The notes under the pieces are model-generated. The model made no database searches and was not told the DNA's origin. It saw nothing but the letters and a program-made list of their open reading frames with translations. From contig NZ_FLRH01000003.1 of assembly GCF_900089585.1 (NCBI RefSeq), forward strand, positions 4,168,501 through 4,232,500: DNA of 64,000 nt, written 5' to 3'. Positions 36,901-43,148 of this stretch are shown in pieces. Made by a program: the position numbers and the translations under genes. Origin of the DNA: Micromonospora sediminicola (GTDB lineage: Bacteria > Actinomycetota > Actinomycetes > Mycobacteriales > Micromonosporaceae). Positions within the stretch are counted from its first letter, which is position 1, and each line of letters starts with the position of its first letter.

Positions 36901-39653
36901 CCGGCGGCGGTGGTGAGCGCGGCGAGCCGGCGGCGCAACGCGTCCGCGTCGCCGTCCGCGCGGGCCGGGCCGCGCCACGCCGGGTGGGTGGCCACCCGGT
37001 CGGCCGGTTCGGCCACCAGCACCAGGTCGTCGCCGTCGTGCGCGGCGTCGAACGCGGCCGTCTCGGCCCACGCCGGTCCGGCCACGCCGACCAGCCGGGC
37101 CGGCAACCCGGCCGCGTGCCGCCGGGCGACCAACGCGTGCAGCGCGGCGACCGCGCCGGCCGCGCTCTCCCGTCCGGCCGCGCCGAGCAGCAGGTCGGCG
37201 GGGACGAGCACGGTGTACGCGGTGGCGCCGGCGTGCCGGGTGCGCAGGTCCAGCCGGCCGGCGAGGTCGAGCAGCCGGGCGGCGCGGTCCGGGTCGTCCA
37301 GGTCGGCGTCGGACAGCCGCAGCACCGCCGCGCCGAGCGGTGGGGTGGACGGGTCGTGGTGACCGGCCGGTCCCGCGTCCGCGTCGGGGAACCGGTGCGC
37401 GGTGATCTCGGCGCCGGTCCCGGCGAGCGCCGGCGCCCGAGCGGTCCGGTCGACGGGGGCCAGCCACACGGTGCGGGCGCCGTGCGCACCGGTCAGGTGC
37501 CGGGCCAGCGTCGCGCCCTCCTCGGTGTCCGCGCCGACGAGCGCCACCGGCACGGACGGGTCGAGCACCGTGGCGGCACGCTCCCGGGCCGGCGCGCCGG
37601 CCGGCGCGGGGGCGGCGTACCGGGCGGTGCCGGCGCGCAGCGCGACCTGCGCCGCTGCGGCGTCCACCACTGACGGCAGCAGCGCGGTCGAGCGGGGGTC
37701 GCCGTCGGTGTCGACGAGCACGATCCGGCCCGGGTCCGCGGCCTGCCGGCAGCGCGCCCGGGCCCACGCGACGTCGGCGGCCGGGACGAGGTCGGGGTCG
37801 TCCGGCGCGTCGGCCGTGGACGCGTCCACCGCGCCGCTGGTCAGCACCAGCACCCGGGCGTCGGCGTACCGGCCGTCGTCGAGCCACCCGTCGAGCGCGG
37901 TCGGGTCGGCGTCGACCACCACCAGCACGTCGGTACCGGCGTCGGGCGGTCCGGTGTGGACGCCCGCTCCCTCGGTGGCGAGCGCGGCGGCGACGGGCTC
38001 GGCGTCGGCGCCGACCACCGCCCAGCGCCGGCCGACGTCGGCTGCGGCGGCCGGTTCGAGGGGCCGCCAGGTGAGTCGGGTCAGCGCCTCGTGGTGGGTG
38101 CCGTTGACCCCCCGCAGGCGGGCCGGTCGCTCCCGCAGCAGCCGCCGGGTGACCTTCCCCGAGGCGGTACGGGGCACCGCGTCGATCTCGTACAGCTCCT
38201 GCGGCACCTTGTGGTACGCGAGCCGTTCCCGGCAGGCGGCGTACGCGGCGGCCGGCGCGAAGCCCTCCGGCGCGGGCACCACGTAGGCCACCGGCACCTC
38301 GCCGAGCACCTCGTGCGGGCGGCCGGTCACCGCCACGTCGGCGACGCCGGGCACGGCCCGCAGCACGTCCTCCACCTCGACCGGGTGCACCTTCTCCCCG
38401 CCCCGGATGATCAGTTCGCGGTGCCGGCCGGTGACGAAGAGGTTCCCGTCGCCGTCGCGGCGGGCCAGGTCGCCGGTGCGGTACCAGCCGTCGCGCAGCG
38501 CCGCCGCGGTCGCCTCGGGCAACCCGTGGTAGCCGACCATGACCCCCGGCCCGCGCACCCACACCTCGCCCTCGTCGCCGGTCGCCACGTCCCGGCCGGT
38601 CTCCGGGCTGACCAGGCGGACGTCGACGCCGGTCACCGGCTGCCCGCACGAGCCCTCGACCCGGGGCCGGTCCGGCCGGGTCACCGCGATCGAGCCGCAC
38701 GTCTCGGTGCTGCCGTACGCGTCGAGCAGCGGCGCGTCGAAGACCTCCTCGAACGCGCGGCGCAGCTCCCCGGTGGTGATCGCGCCGCCGACCAGGCAGA
38801 TCCGCAGCGCCGGTGCGCGGAACCCGTCCGCGCGGGCGGCGGCGACCAGGTGGTGGTACATGGCCGGGACACCGGCCAGCACGGTCGCCTCGTCCTCGGC
38901 GACCGCGCGCAGCACGTCGGCGGCGGCGAACCCGTCGACCAGGCGGGCGCTCGCGCCGACCGCGGTCACGCTCAGCACGCAGCCGATGTGGGAGAGGCTG
39001 TGGAACAGCGGCAGCGGCCAGACCACCCGGTCGGCGGAGGTCAGGTCCGGCACCGGCACATAGCAGGCGGCCACCGACCACAGGCAGGTGCGCTGGGTGG
39101 AGAGCACGCCCTTGGGCCGGCCGGTGGTGCCGGAGGTGTAGAGCATCCAGGCGACCTCGTCCAGGCCGAGGTCGTCGCGGGCGTCGGCGACCGGCGGCGC
39201 GTCGACGAGCGCCGGCCATGGGGTCGCCCCGTCCGGGTACGGCCCGTCTCCGGTCACCCAGATCCGCAGGTCGGGCCGGTCCGCGCGCAGCCGCCGGAGC
39301 TGGTCGAGGTGTCCCGGGTCGGTGACCACCAGCACCGCGCCGGAGTCGTCCAGCAGGTGGGCCAGCTCCGCGTCGGTGCTGCGCGGGTTCAGCGGTACGC
39401 CGACCGCGGCGGCCCTGGTCACGGCCAGCCAGGTCTCCACCGTCTCCACCCGGTTGCCCAGGCAGAACGCGACCCGGTCGCCCCGGGCCACACCGGCGTC
39501 GACCAGGTGCCCGGCCAGCCGCCGGGTGACCGCCTCCAGCCCGGCCCAGTCCACCGCCCGGTCCGCGTCGCGGAACGCCACCCGGTCCGGCAGCCGGTCG
39601 GCGTGGGCCCGGAGCAGCTCCGGCACCGGCTGGACCAGGTCACTGCGCAGCAT
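24972..39653 (-). CDS. Type I PKS with AHBA-type CoA-ligase loading module and modules 1-2 (PKS A)
   Basis: This 4,893-residue PKS starts the chain. Residues 1-510 form an acyl-CoA-ligase/adenylation domain (YTSGTTGRPKG at about 175; DAYGSTETCG; YRTGDL; GKVTRRLL at about 503), as in RifA-type AHBA loading modules. Residues 515-905 look like a KR-shaped remnant lacking the catalytic triad. The loading ACP serine is S955 (GFTSV). Module 1 has KS (C1186), malonyl AT (GHSIGE, HAFH), and a DH with no HxxxGxxxxP histidine, hence probably dead. It ends with an active B-type KR and ACP S2645. Module 2 has KS (C2882, TACSAS), methylmalonyl AT (GHSQGE, YASH), DH with LADHRVAGRVLVPG, ER (about 4163-4456), KR with LDD and ACP S4774. 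The C-terminal docking tail ends DDEIFSLIDTELGL. It is the first gene of a PKS A-monooxygenase-methyltransferase transcript. Confidence 0.96.
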   Translation of the reverse strand: MLRSDLVQPVPELLRAHADRLPDRVAFRDADRAVDWAGLEAVTRRLAGHLVDAGVARGDRVAFCLGNRVETVETWLAVTRAAAVGVPLNPRSTDAELAHLLDDSGAVLVVTDPGHLDQLRRLRADRPDLRIWVTGDGPYPDGATPWPALVDAPPVADARDDLGLDEVAWMLYTSGTTGRPKGVLSTQRTCLWSVAACYVPVPDLTSADRVVWPLPLFHSLSHIGCVLSVTAVGASARLVDGFAAADVLRAVAEDEATVLAGVPAMYHHLVAAARADGFRAPALRICLVGGAITTGELRRAFEEVFDAPLLDAYGSTETCGSIAVTRPDRPRVEGSCGQPVTGVDVRLVSPETGRDVATGDEGEVWVRGPGVMVGYHGLPEATAAALRDGWYRTGDLARRDGDGNLFVTGRHRELIIRGGEKVHPVEVEDVLRAVPGVADVAVTGRPHEVLGEVPVAYVVPAPEGFAPAAAYAACRERLAYHKVPQELYEIDAVPRTASGKVTRRLLRERPARLRGVNGTHHEALTRLTWRPLEPAAAADVGRRWAVVGADAEPVAAALATEGAGVHTGPPDAGTDVLVVVDADPTALDGWLDDGRYADARVLVLTSGAVDASTADAPDDPDLVPAADVAWARARCRQAADPGRIVLVDTDGDPRSTALLPSVVDAAAAQVALRAGTARYAAPAPAGAPARERAATVLDPSVPVALVGADTEEGATLARHLTGAHGARTVWLAPVDRTARAPALAGTGAEITAHRFPDADAGPAGHHDPSTPPLGAAVLRLSDADLDDPDRAARLLDLAGRLDLRTRHAGATAYTVLVPADLLLGAAGRESAAGAVAALHALVARRHAAGLPARLVGVAGPAWAETAAFDAAHDGDDLVLVAEPADRVATHPAWRGPARADGDADALRRRLAALTTAAGDRVLADLVRASTAEVAGLPGPGAVRPDRAFTDLGFTSVRAVALRDRLNRATGARLSATAAFDHPTPAALARHLATLLRGAAAPDAGHRSGPVVTDDPVAIVAMACRLPGGVTGPEELWDLLDSGREGLTGFPTDRGWDLTHLFSDDPDRPGTSYARVGGFLAGAGDFDATLFAISPREALATDPQQRLLLETSWELFERAGIDPTALRGSATGVFTGVMHHDYAAQVGQAPPGTEGYLGVGTAGSVVSGRVAYALGLEGPAVTVDTACSSSLVALHLAAQALRAGDCSLAVAGGVAVMGTPQAFVEFSRQRGLAPDGRCKAFADAADGTGWSEGVAVLLLERLSDARRHGHPVLALLRASAVNSDGASNGLTAPNGPAQERVIRRALAAAGLGPGDVDAVEAHGTGTRLGDPIEAQALLATYGRGRDAATPLLLGSLKSNLGHTQAAAGAAGVMKMVLALRHGTLPRTLHVDAPTREVDWSAGAVELLTEARPWPEVDRPHRAGVSSFGISGTNAHVIVEAPPAAPAAPTADRATPATVPWLLSAASREGLRDQAARLSTWLDRHEADPADVAYALATTRAALEHRAALLVRDPADARAGLTALSRGDAEPAGVLTGRVGDGRLAVLFGGQGGQRPGMGRELRETYPVYAEAFDAACAELDRHLAGHVPHPVADVVLAPAGDARADLLDQTGYTQPALFAVEVALHRLLESWGVRPDLLLGHSIGELAAAHVAGVFPLADAAALVAARARLMQALPVGGAMVAVEADETEVRPHLTDRVGLAAVNGPTAVVLSGDADAVDAVAATLRAAGRRTSRLRVSHAFHSPRMAPMLDAFRAVAAGLTYRAPQVPVVSTLTGAPVDPARLASPEHWVAHVRDTVRFRDGVRALRAEGATTFLEVGPGGVLTAMAADCLADGGDDLACVPTLRGGVPEPVALLTAVSGLHVRGVPVDRAALAGPGPHAPVPLPTYAFRHRHYWLPAAPGAPTGDTGHPLLATVLPVAGTGQVVATGRFTTSRPATPDGAAPLLPGSALLDALSHLGERLDAPVLERLRTPEPVPLPAGLAVDLQIDVAGPDGTGRRVARCHIRAGEHEPWRAVADATLAPADPLAAPGVPAVTWPPAGARPVDAAHPLLRAAWTAGDRLHLDVRLPDDAADPDAERYGVHPDVLDAALRLLPLAGFAPPAGPGERIEPTGWTGVRRHATGAYALRLTLAPAGADGVTLSAVDDAGRPVLDVDRIALRAVAAPAAGAPTPETAPAGLYTVDWTPAPTGPVPTWTLADAVPPAGPLPPVLVLRLPDGDPAATVAQRADTIGRDLLGVLRRWLDDPRASDTTLAVAVRDGDPAHAPAAGLLRVARAEHPDRFLLLHLDATDDATVRAALAAADDEPEIAVRDGRALLPRLRPAGEPETDAPPALASGAVLVTGGTGGVGRHVATHLVEAYGVRELVLLGRTARPALWIDELTGAGVTVRLVAADVADRDALAAVLAPLADRLVAVVHAAGATADALLTDLDPDRWAVALRAKVHGAWHLHELTADLDLAAFVLFSSASATFGSPGQGNYAAGNAFLDALAAYRRDRGLPGTALAWGLWAETEGMAGRLGAADLARLARAGTRPLDTPAALALFDAALRAGPAQLVPIGLDLAAVRAGGEVPALLRALLPPPPRRAVVAEPGAGTGTGLADRLAGLGEPDRAALLLDLVRARCATVLGHAGPELVEPRRPFKDLGFDSLMAVELSNRLAAATGVRLAPHAVFNHPTPELLAAHLHARLLGTTATEVADATTVALDEPVAVVAMACRFPGGIGSPEELWRLLDAGGEVIGELPTDRGWPLADLYDPEPGTPGRTYTRAGGFLTGLADFDAAFFGISPREALAMDPQHRLLLETSWEALERAGIDPDTLRGSRTGVFAGTHGQDYTDRIAPGATSDDGETTADEGHLLTGTAASVLSGRVAYALGLEGPAVTVDTACSASLVALHLAAQALRQGDCDLALAGGVSVLSGPAGLTGFSRQRGLAPDGRCKAFAEEADGFGMSEGVGVLVVERLSDARRRGHPVLALVRGSAVNSDGASNGLTAPNGPSQERVIRAALAAAGLDPADVDAVEAHGTGTPLGDPIEAEALLATYGRRPDDVAPLLLGSVKSNLGHTQAAAGVAGVLKVVLAMRHGRLPRTLHAERPTSRVDWAAGAVDLLTEARPWPRADRPARAGVSSFGISGTNAHVVVEAAPPEPAADPQPPAGPAALPWLLSARTPEALAGQARRLRAHLADRPDQRPLDVAWSLATTRSGFDHRAVVVADQAGVAAALDALAAGQPATDLVRGEPTVTGRVVFVFPGQGSQWAGMALDLLDESPVFAERMAACDAALRPWLEHPLRDLLRQAPGVPALDRADVVQPLLFAVMVSLAELWRSYGVQPAAVVGHSQGEIAAACVAGVLSLPDAARLVALRARALRRLAGAGEMAAVPLAVDAVRARVARYGDRLAVAAVNGPASVVVSGEPAAVDEFAAELAADRVRLRRVPIDYASHSPQVERIRAELAEAVAGVTPGPAAVPIYSTTDLRWLDGPEMDADYWYRNLRQPVELADAIRAVATEGHDTYVECSPHPVLTPGIDQTLQEHDRPAVVVGSLQRDRGDRARFLLAVAQLHVRGVPVDWQPALAGGRRVDLPTYAFARRRYWPRPVGGAADVGAAGLADVGHPLLGASVPLADGSGHLFTGRLAVGEQQWLADHRVAGRVLVPGTGLVELCLRAGDEVGCPVLDELVIEAPLTLPEDAATQVQVAVGPAADDGRRPVAVHSRPADGPAGAAWTRHGSGTLSAAGTTPTTTTPTTTAPPPDAPAVDLTGFYERLVDEGYGYGPAFRGLRAVRAGADEVYAEVELPPGPRGDADRYALHPALLDAALHAAHFGGLADAGGDRILLPFAWNGLTLHASGATSLRVRLGRVGPHAFALTATDPTGAPVVEAASLAMRPISRTELGARDDAVTDALFHLTWQPLPTPAAPAPARIAVLAAPTDRPVLTDRPAAADPTAPADVAAVADAADPPAPADPAASADLPRYADLVALAAAIDAGIPTPDAVLAPLTAGIVTSDGTSATTTRATGRPTATDDDAAAGDRARRLAGDTLALVQRWLAEPRWADTRLVLLTFGAVGVHGPGEVDDPDAAAAWGLVRSAQSEHPDRFVLLDADTAPDAATLSTLLAADEPQVALRDGGAYVPRLARRADAPTLTPPADATAWRLDVPRRGSLDHLALVPTDAADAPLRPREVRVRVRAAGLNFRDVLNALGLYPGDPGPPGGEAAGVVTEVGAEVTDLRPGDRVLGVFTGCFGPVAVTDRRLLMPVPDGWTDAQAATVPVVFLTAWRGLVGLGGLRAGESVLVHAAAGGVGMAAVQIARHLGAEVFATASPGKWPALRELGVPEDHLASSRTLDFEARFRAVTGGRGVDVVLDSLAREFVDASLRLLPRGGRFLEMGKTDLRDPARVAADHPGVDYRAYDLTQVDPDEIQRMLTELLALFAAGALRPLPVRAWDVRQAPDALRHVSQARHVGKVVLTMPERWDPDGTVLLTGGTGLLGGLVARRLVTGHGVRHLLLASRGGPDASGAADLAAELTALGATVTVAAADVADRDAVAGLLAGVPAAHPLTAVVHLAGVLDDGVVTALTPERIDTVFRPKVDAARHLDELTRDLDLAGFVLFTSGAGVFGVPGQGNYAAANAWLDALARRRRGAGLPARAYAWGLWAQASTLTVGVDRASTARDGQLAIPSDLGMALFDAGLTAPEEHLVPTRVDRAALAARPGVPALMRGLVRPDRPRARAGAATGGTDLGARLRALTGAEQAALLLDLVRATAAAVLGHGSPDAIREGQAFHEMGFDSLTAVELRNRLTEATGERLPATAVFDYPDPAALAAYLRSRLVPDGGQAAPAVLAELERLERALAETTVEADLHSQVAARLEVLVAKWRTMRGASAGDHDLDLDRASDDEIFSLIDTELGL

Positions 39654-39715
39654 GTCACCACATCCGTCCCTCGCCGTAACGGCCCAAGTCTGGCCAGCGG
39701 CCCGGCGGCGACCTA

Positions 39716-39741
39716 CCCCTGTCGCCCCCTAACCGGACCCC
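39716..39741 (-). promoter_or_regulatory. Candidate activator site in the PKS A / SpaB_C-like divergent region
   Basis: CCCCTG starts at 39716 and CCCCTAACCGG at 39726, exactly 10 bp apart, with a further CCCC at 39738. The array lies 63-88 bp upstream of PKS A and about 100 bp upstream of the divergent plus-strand gene at 39839. It matches the arrays in front of the AHBA synthase gene and PKS D. A shared regulator is inferred. Confidence 0.5.
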
Positions 39742-39838
39742 GGTTCCCGGCCGCGCGCGGGTGGTCCGGCGGGGCGGCGCGGTGATGATGGGCTCGCCCC
39801 GAGGACGCCGCGTACCCACCGCCGACAGTCGAGGTGCC

Positions 39839-40615
39839 ATGGACCGCTCCTGGTTGTTCGCCGACCTCGCCGTGCCCGGCACGGGGTGCGTGGACGTGCG
39901 GGCGGCCGAGCTGGTCGGCACCGTGGTGGCGCGGCTGGTCGCCGAGGTGCGCACCGCCGACCCGGGGGTGTGCTGGTTCTTCGACCGCCTCGACTCCCCC
40001 GCCCCGACGCGGCTGCGGCTGGGCCTGCACGCCGGGCCCGCCGCGCTCGACCTGGCGCGCGACCGTCTCGGCCCGGCCGCCCGGCCGGCGCCCCCGGCGT
40101 ACACGGTGCGGGACCCGGCGCGCGGCGGTCCGCTCGCGCACGCCGGCAGTGAGCTGGCGTTGACGCTGCTCGGCGGCGAGCCGCCGTGGCTGGCCGGGCT
40201 GGAGCTGCCGCTGGCGGTGGCGCACCTGCGGCACCTGTGCGGGTTGGTGCCGGCCGGCGACCGGGCGGCCTTCCTGTTCCTGCACTGGCAGGACCGCAGC
40301 CGCCCGCTGACCGGGGCGCAGCGCCGGGACCTGGCCGCGCAGGCGCAGGCCGGCGCGGACAAGATCGTGCTGGCCGCCGGCGACCTGCCGCTGGCCGAGG
40401 ACCCGGTGGCGGCGGCCTGGGGTCGCTACCTGGACCGGGTCGGCGAGGTGGCCGCGCAGGACCACCCGGCCGCGCCGCGCGGCTTCCTGATCGCGACGCA
40501 CGCCCAGCTGAGCCACCGCCGGTGGGGCATCGACCCGGCCGTCGACTCGCTGGCCGCGCTGGCGCTGCGGATGGCCGGGCCGGGCGTGTCCGCACCCGGC
40601 GGACGGGCCGGCTGA
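39839..40615 (+). CDS. Stand-alone SpaB_C / thiopeptide-type biosynthesis-domain protein
   Basis: This 258-residue protein starts at ATG 39839 with GAGGTG just upstream. The frame is open further back, but that part looks non-coding. Its pattern fits the C-terminal domain of lanthipeptide dehydratases (SpaB_C, 'thiopeptide-type bacteriocin biosynthesis domain'). It has an early WFFDRLDSPAPTRLRLGL (residues 46-63), matching the family's W-F-x-R-Y...HLRLR region, a central mostly helical part, and a terminal THAQLSHRRWGID (220-232), matching the family's H-x-x-x-N-R-x-G motif. Relatives include aza-[4+2] pyridine synthases of thiopeptides and domains that bind leader peptides. No precursor peptide or split LanB partner is visible. 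It is the first gene before the aminoDHQ synthase (31-bp gap), so it is probably in the AHBA/polyketide transcript. Its role here is unknown; the assignment is by motif recall. Confidence 0.7.
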   Translation: MDRSWLFADLAVPGTGCVDVRAAELVGTVVARLVAEVRTADPGVCWFFDRLDSPAPTRLRLGLHAGPAALDLARDRLGPAARPAPPAYTVRDPARGGPLAHAGSELALTLLGGEPPWLAGLELPLAVAHLRHLCGLVPAGDRAAFLFLHWQDRSRPLTGAQRRDLAAQAQAGADKIVLAAGDLPLAEDPVAAAWGRYLDRVGEVAAQDHPAAPRGFLIATHAQLSHRRWGIDPAVDSLAALALRMAGPGVSAPGGRAG

Positions 40616-40646
40616 CAGTGGTTTCCTCGACCGACGGGAGAGTCGC

Positions 40647-41690
40647 ATGACCGTCCAGGGCAGCGTGGGCGCCCGTACCGTCGACGTGGAGCTGGGCGAC
40701 CGGTCGTACCCGGTGGTCGTCGGGCCCGGGGTACGGCACCGGCTGGCGGCGGAGGTGGCGCGCGTCGGCGCCCGCCGGGTCGTGGTGGTCTCGGCCCGGC
40801 CGCCGGAGTGGACGCCCGACCCGGGCGTGCCGCACCGGGTCGTGCCGGCCCGCGACGGCGAGCACGACAAGACGCTGGCCACCGTGGAGTCGCTGTGCCG
40901 GGCGTTCGCCGGGTTCGGGCTGACCCGCGCCGACGCGGTGGTCTCCTGCGGCGGCGGCACCACCACCGACGTGGTGGGTCTGGCCGCCGGCCTCTACCAC
41001 CGGGGCGTCGCGGTGCTCCACCTGCCGACGTCGCTGCTGGCCCAGGTGGACGCCAGCGTGGGCGGGAAGACGGCGGTGAACCTGCCCGAGGGCAAGAACC
41101 TGGTCGGCGTCTACTGGCAGCCGCGCGCGGTGCTCTGCGACACCGACTACCTGGGCACGTTGCCGGAGGTGGAGCGGCGCAACGGCTACGGGGAGATCGC
41201 CCGCGCCCACTTCATCGGCACCGGCGATCTGCGCGGGCGGACCGTGACCGAGCAGATCACCGCGTGCGTGGCGCTCAAGGCCCGGGTGGTGGCCGCCGAC
41301 GAACGCGACGCGGGACTGCGGCACATCCTCAACTACGGCCACACGCTGGGGCACGCGCTGGAGCGGGCCACCGACTTCCGGCTGCGCCACGGCGAGGCGG
41401 TCGGCGTCGGGACGGTCTTCGCGGGCCGGCTGGCCGGCCGGCTGGGCCGGATCCCCGCCGCGCGGGTCACCGAGCACCACGAGGTGGTCGCCGGCTACGG
41501 CCTCGACACCGGCCTGCCGTCGGGGGTGGACGCCGACGAGCTGATCGCGTTCATGCGGCGGGACAAGAAGTCCACCGCCGGCCTGTCCTTCGTGCTCGAC
41601 GGCCCGGCGGGCCCGGAACTGGTCCCCGACGTGCCGGAGGCCGAGGTCCGCGCCGCACTCACGAGCATCTCCACACCACGTCTCCAGTGA
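40647..41690 (+). CDS. rifG: 3-amino-3-deoxy-dehydroquinate (aminoDHQ) synthase, RifG-like
   Basis: This 347-residue member of the dehydroquinate synthase family closes aminoDAHP to aminoDHQ in the aminoshikimate route to AHBA. It has an NAD-binding CGGGTTTDVVGL, LPTSLLAQVDASVGGKTAVN, and metal-binding elements NGYGEIARAHF, LNYGHTLGHALE and LRHGEAV, plus RRDKK near the end. Where housekeeping AroB usually has E-V-I-K, this protein has EIAR, so the usual lysine is replaced. I take this as a mark of the amino-branch enzymes rather than loss of function. GGGAGA precedes the ATG. The upstream gene ends 31 bp before. The cluster context (AHBA synthase and PKS) supports the amino pathway over the shikimate pathway. 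Confidence 0.93.
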   Translation: MTVQGSVGARTVDVELGDRSYPVVVGPGVRHRLAAEVARVGARRVVVVSARPPEWTPDPGVPHRVVPARDGEHDKTLATVESLCRAFAGFGLTRADAVVSCGGGTTTDVVGLAAGLYHRGVAVLHLPTSLLAQVDASVGGKTAVNLPEGKNLVGVYWQPRAVLCDTDYLGTLPEVERRNGYGEIARAHFIGTGDLRGRTVTEQITACVALKARVVAADERDAGLRHILNYGHTLGHALERATDFRLRHGEAVGVGTVFAGRLAGRLGRIPAARVTEHHEVVAGYGLDTGLPSGVDADELIAFMRRDKKSTAGLSFVLDGPAGPELVPDVPEAEVRAALTSISTPRLQ

Positions 41691-41988
41691 CCGGACGTCG
41701 TCGAACAGTAGTAAGCTTCGATGCGAAGGAGGGGAGTATTCCCTCGCGTCGGCCTCGTCAGCACGGAGCGCCCGTCAGGGCAATCCCGGGGCCGGTGGCG
41801 CTGTTCCTCACGTGGCGCGGAAGAGACCTCCGAGAGGCGTGAGCGACGCGGTCCCCATGAGGATCGCGGTGAGCACGAGGGAGGCACACCACCAGACGTC
41901 GTCGGCCGGCCACTGACCTGTAGGCCGGCAAGTCCCGGGCTGAAGGGTGAACCCCGCAATGAACAGATACTGCTAGCGGGACGCAACC
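41691..41988. other. Intergenic region after the aminoDHQ synthase gene, no convincing gene
   Basis: This 298-bp stretch is less GC-rich than its surroundings. I see a small hairpin CTTCG-atg-CGAAG near 41717-41730, an imperfect palindrome GAGGGGAGTATTCCCTC just after it, and a 7-bp inverted repeat (41905-41911 with 41923-41929) that could act as a weak terminator. Short open frames here lack coding character. Confidence 0.4.
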
Positions 41989-42303
41989 GTGGGAGACGCC
42001 GCGCGACTGGTCGCAGCGGTCGTTTCCCTCGTGATCTCGACCGGGCTGCTCCTGTTGACGCTCGACCTCGTGAGGAAGTCGACCAAGACAGGCGGAGCCT
42101 TCGAGATCTCGTGGCAGCCGTTTGCGTTCCATATCAAGTTCTGGGCCAAGGCGCCGGAAGGGCACCTTGGCGACACCGCCGGGGAAGAGCGACCACCACC
42201 AACGTCGACGAGCGACCAGCCGTCGACATCGGTGGGTGAGCTCGCACGGCCGGTGTCACCACCTCCGAACCCCTCCGACACGGGAGGGGGTGACGGCGGC
42301 TGA
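41989..42303 (+). CDS. Small single-span membrane protein, unknown function
   Basis: This is a hypothetical protein of 104 residues from GTG 41989. Residues 5-27 form one strong hydrophobic segment (LVAAVVSLVISTGLLLLTLD) followed by positive charges (VRKSTK), so the N-terminus would face outward or be cleaved. Then comes a segment rich in aromatics (FEISWQPFAFHIKFWAK), and an acidic, Pro/Ser/Thr-rich tail. No family is recognised. Third-position GC is only moderate and the Shine-Dalgarno sequence is weak, so it may be an unusual or recently acquired gene, or not a gene at all. It lies between the aminoDHQ synthase and the oppositely oriented phosphatase gene. Confidence 0.45.
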   Translation: MGDAARLVAAVVSLVISTGLLLLTLDLVRKSTKTGGAFEISWQPFAFHIKFWAKAPEGHLGDTAGEERPPPTSTSDQPSTSVGELARPVSPPPNPSDTGGGDGG

Positions 42304-42385
42304 ACCAGCCCGGGCACGCTGGCTTGGCACGTCTCCTGGAGACTCCGGCCAAGCCAGCGCCCACCATCTCGCCGAGGTGGCGGTG

Positions 42386-43114
42386 TCAACCGCGCTCGGA
42401 CCCCGCCATCTCCCCGAGCTGGTGTGGATCACGGGCGGCGCAGTGGGTGAGCAGCTCGTCGGGTTTGTGGGCGACCAGGTCGGGGCCGGCCGCGAGCAGG
42501 GCCGTCACGTCGCCGCCGTGCCAGGTGGTGGCGACCGTGGTCACCCCGGCCTCCCGGCCGCTGGTCAGGTCCGTGATCGCGTCACCGACCATCATCGCCG
42601 CGGTCGGCGGCATGCCCAGCAGGTCCAACGCGCGCAGCACGATGTCCGGGGCGGGCTTGGGCCGGGGCACCTCGTCCGAGCCGATCACGTGGTCGAACAG
42701 GGCGAGCACGCCGAGCAGGTCGAGCAGCGACCGGGCGCGCGGCCCGCTCTTGCCGGTGGCCACCGCCATCCGGATCCCCCGCTCGTGCAGCGCCTCCAGC
42801 GTCTCGCGGACACCGGGGAACAGCGGCACCCGGTGGGCCAGCCGGTAGCTCTCCCGGACGAACGGTCCCTCCATCTCCAGCGGCAGCCCCATCAGCCGCA
42901 TGATGTCCGGGAAGTACCGCCCCATGTGCCGGTTGTACTCCTCGAACGGCGCCGGCCCGCCGCCGACCACCTCGGCGTACGCGATGCTGAACGCCTCACG
43001 CATCACCGCCGAGCTGTCGACCACGACCCCGTCGAGGTCGAACACGACGGCCCGGATCGGGCCCGGTCGGGGGGCGAGGACGGCGGCGCCGGCGGTGGAC
43101 GGCGGCTGGCTCAT
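42386..43114 (-). CDS. rifM: HAD-family phosphatase of AHBA biosynthesis, RifM-like
   Basis: This 242-residue haloacid-dehalogenase phosphatase has motif I FDLDGVVVDS near residue 26, motif II VATGKSG, the conserved lysine in RPKPAPD and the acidic motif MVGDAITDL. It has the size and style of the 'AHBA synthesis associated' phosphatases of the RifM group, which are required for AHBA formation in the rifamycin producer. GGGAG precedes the ATG. It is the last gene of the AHBA synthase-oxidoreductase-phosphatase operon, 34 bp after the oxidoreductase. The substrate is thought to be a phosphorylated aminosugar intermediate; the sequence alone does not show this. Confidence 0.92.
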   Translation of the reverse strand: MSQPPSTAGAAVLAPRPGPIRAVVFDLDGVVVDSSAVMREAFSIAYAEVVGGGPAPFEEYNRHMGRYFPDIMRLMGLPLEMEGPFVRESYRLAHRVPLFPGVRETLEALHERGIRMAVATGKSGPRARSLLDLLGVLALFDHVIGSDEVPRPKPAPDIVLRALDLLGMPPTAAMMVGDAITDLTSGREAGVTTVATTWHGGDVTALLAAGPDLVAHKPDELLTHCAARDPHQLGEMAGSERG

Positions 43115-43148
43115 GGCTGCTCCCGGTGGGTGAGGTCGCCGGTGGTTC

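Noticed and set aside
39761..39838. Upstream extension of the SpaB_C-like protein
   Set aside because: The extra 26 residues are Arg/Gly-rich, cross the promoter side of PKS A and lack a good Shine-Dalgarno sequence, while GAGGTG precedes ATG 39839.
41729..41745. Palindrome GAGGGGAGTATTCCCTC as a PAS-LuxR (PimM-type) operator
   Set aside because: The spacing between the GGGA and TCCC halves is four bases, not the two I recall for that operator, and it occurs once only.
41721..42239. Possible gene starting at ATG 41721
   Set aside because: The translation is Arg/Gly/Ser-rich with no hydrophobic or domain pattern and overlaps the more convincing frame at 41989.
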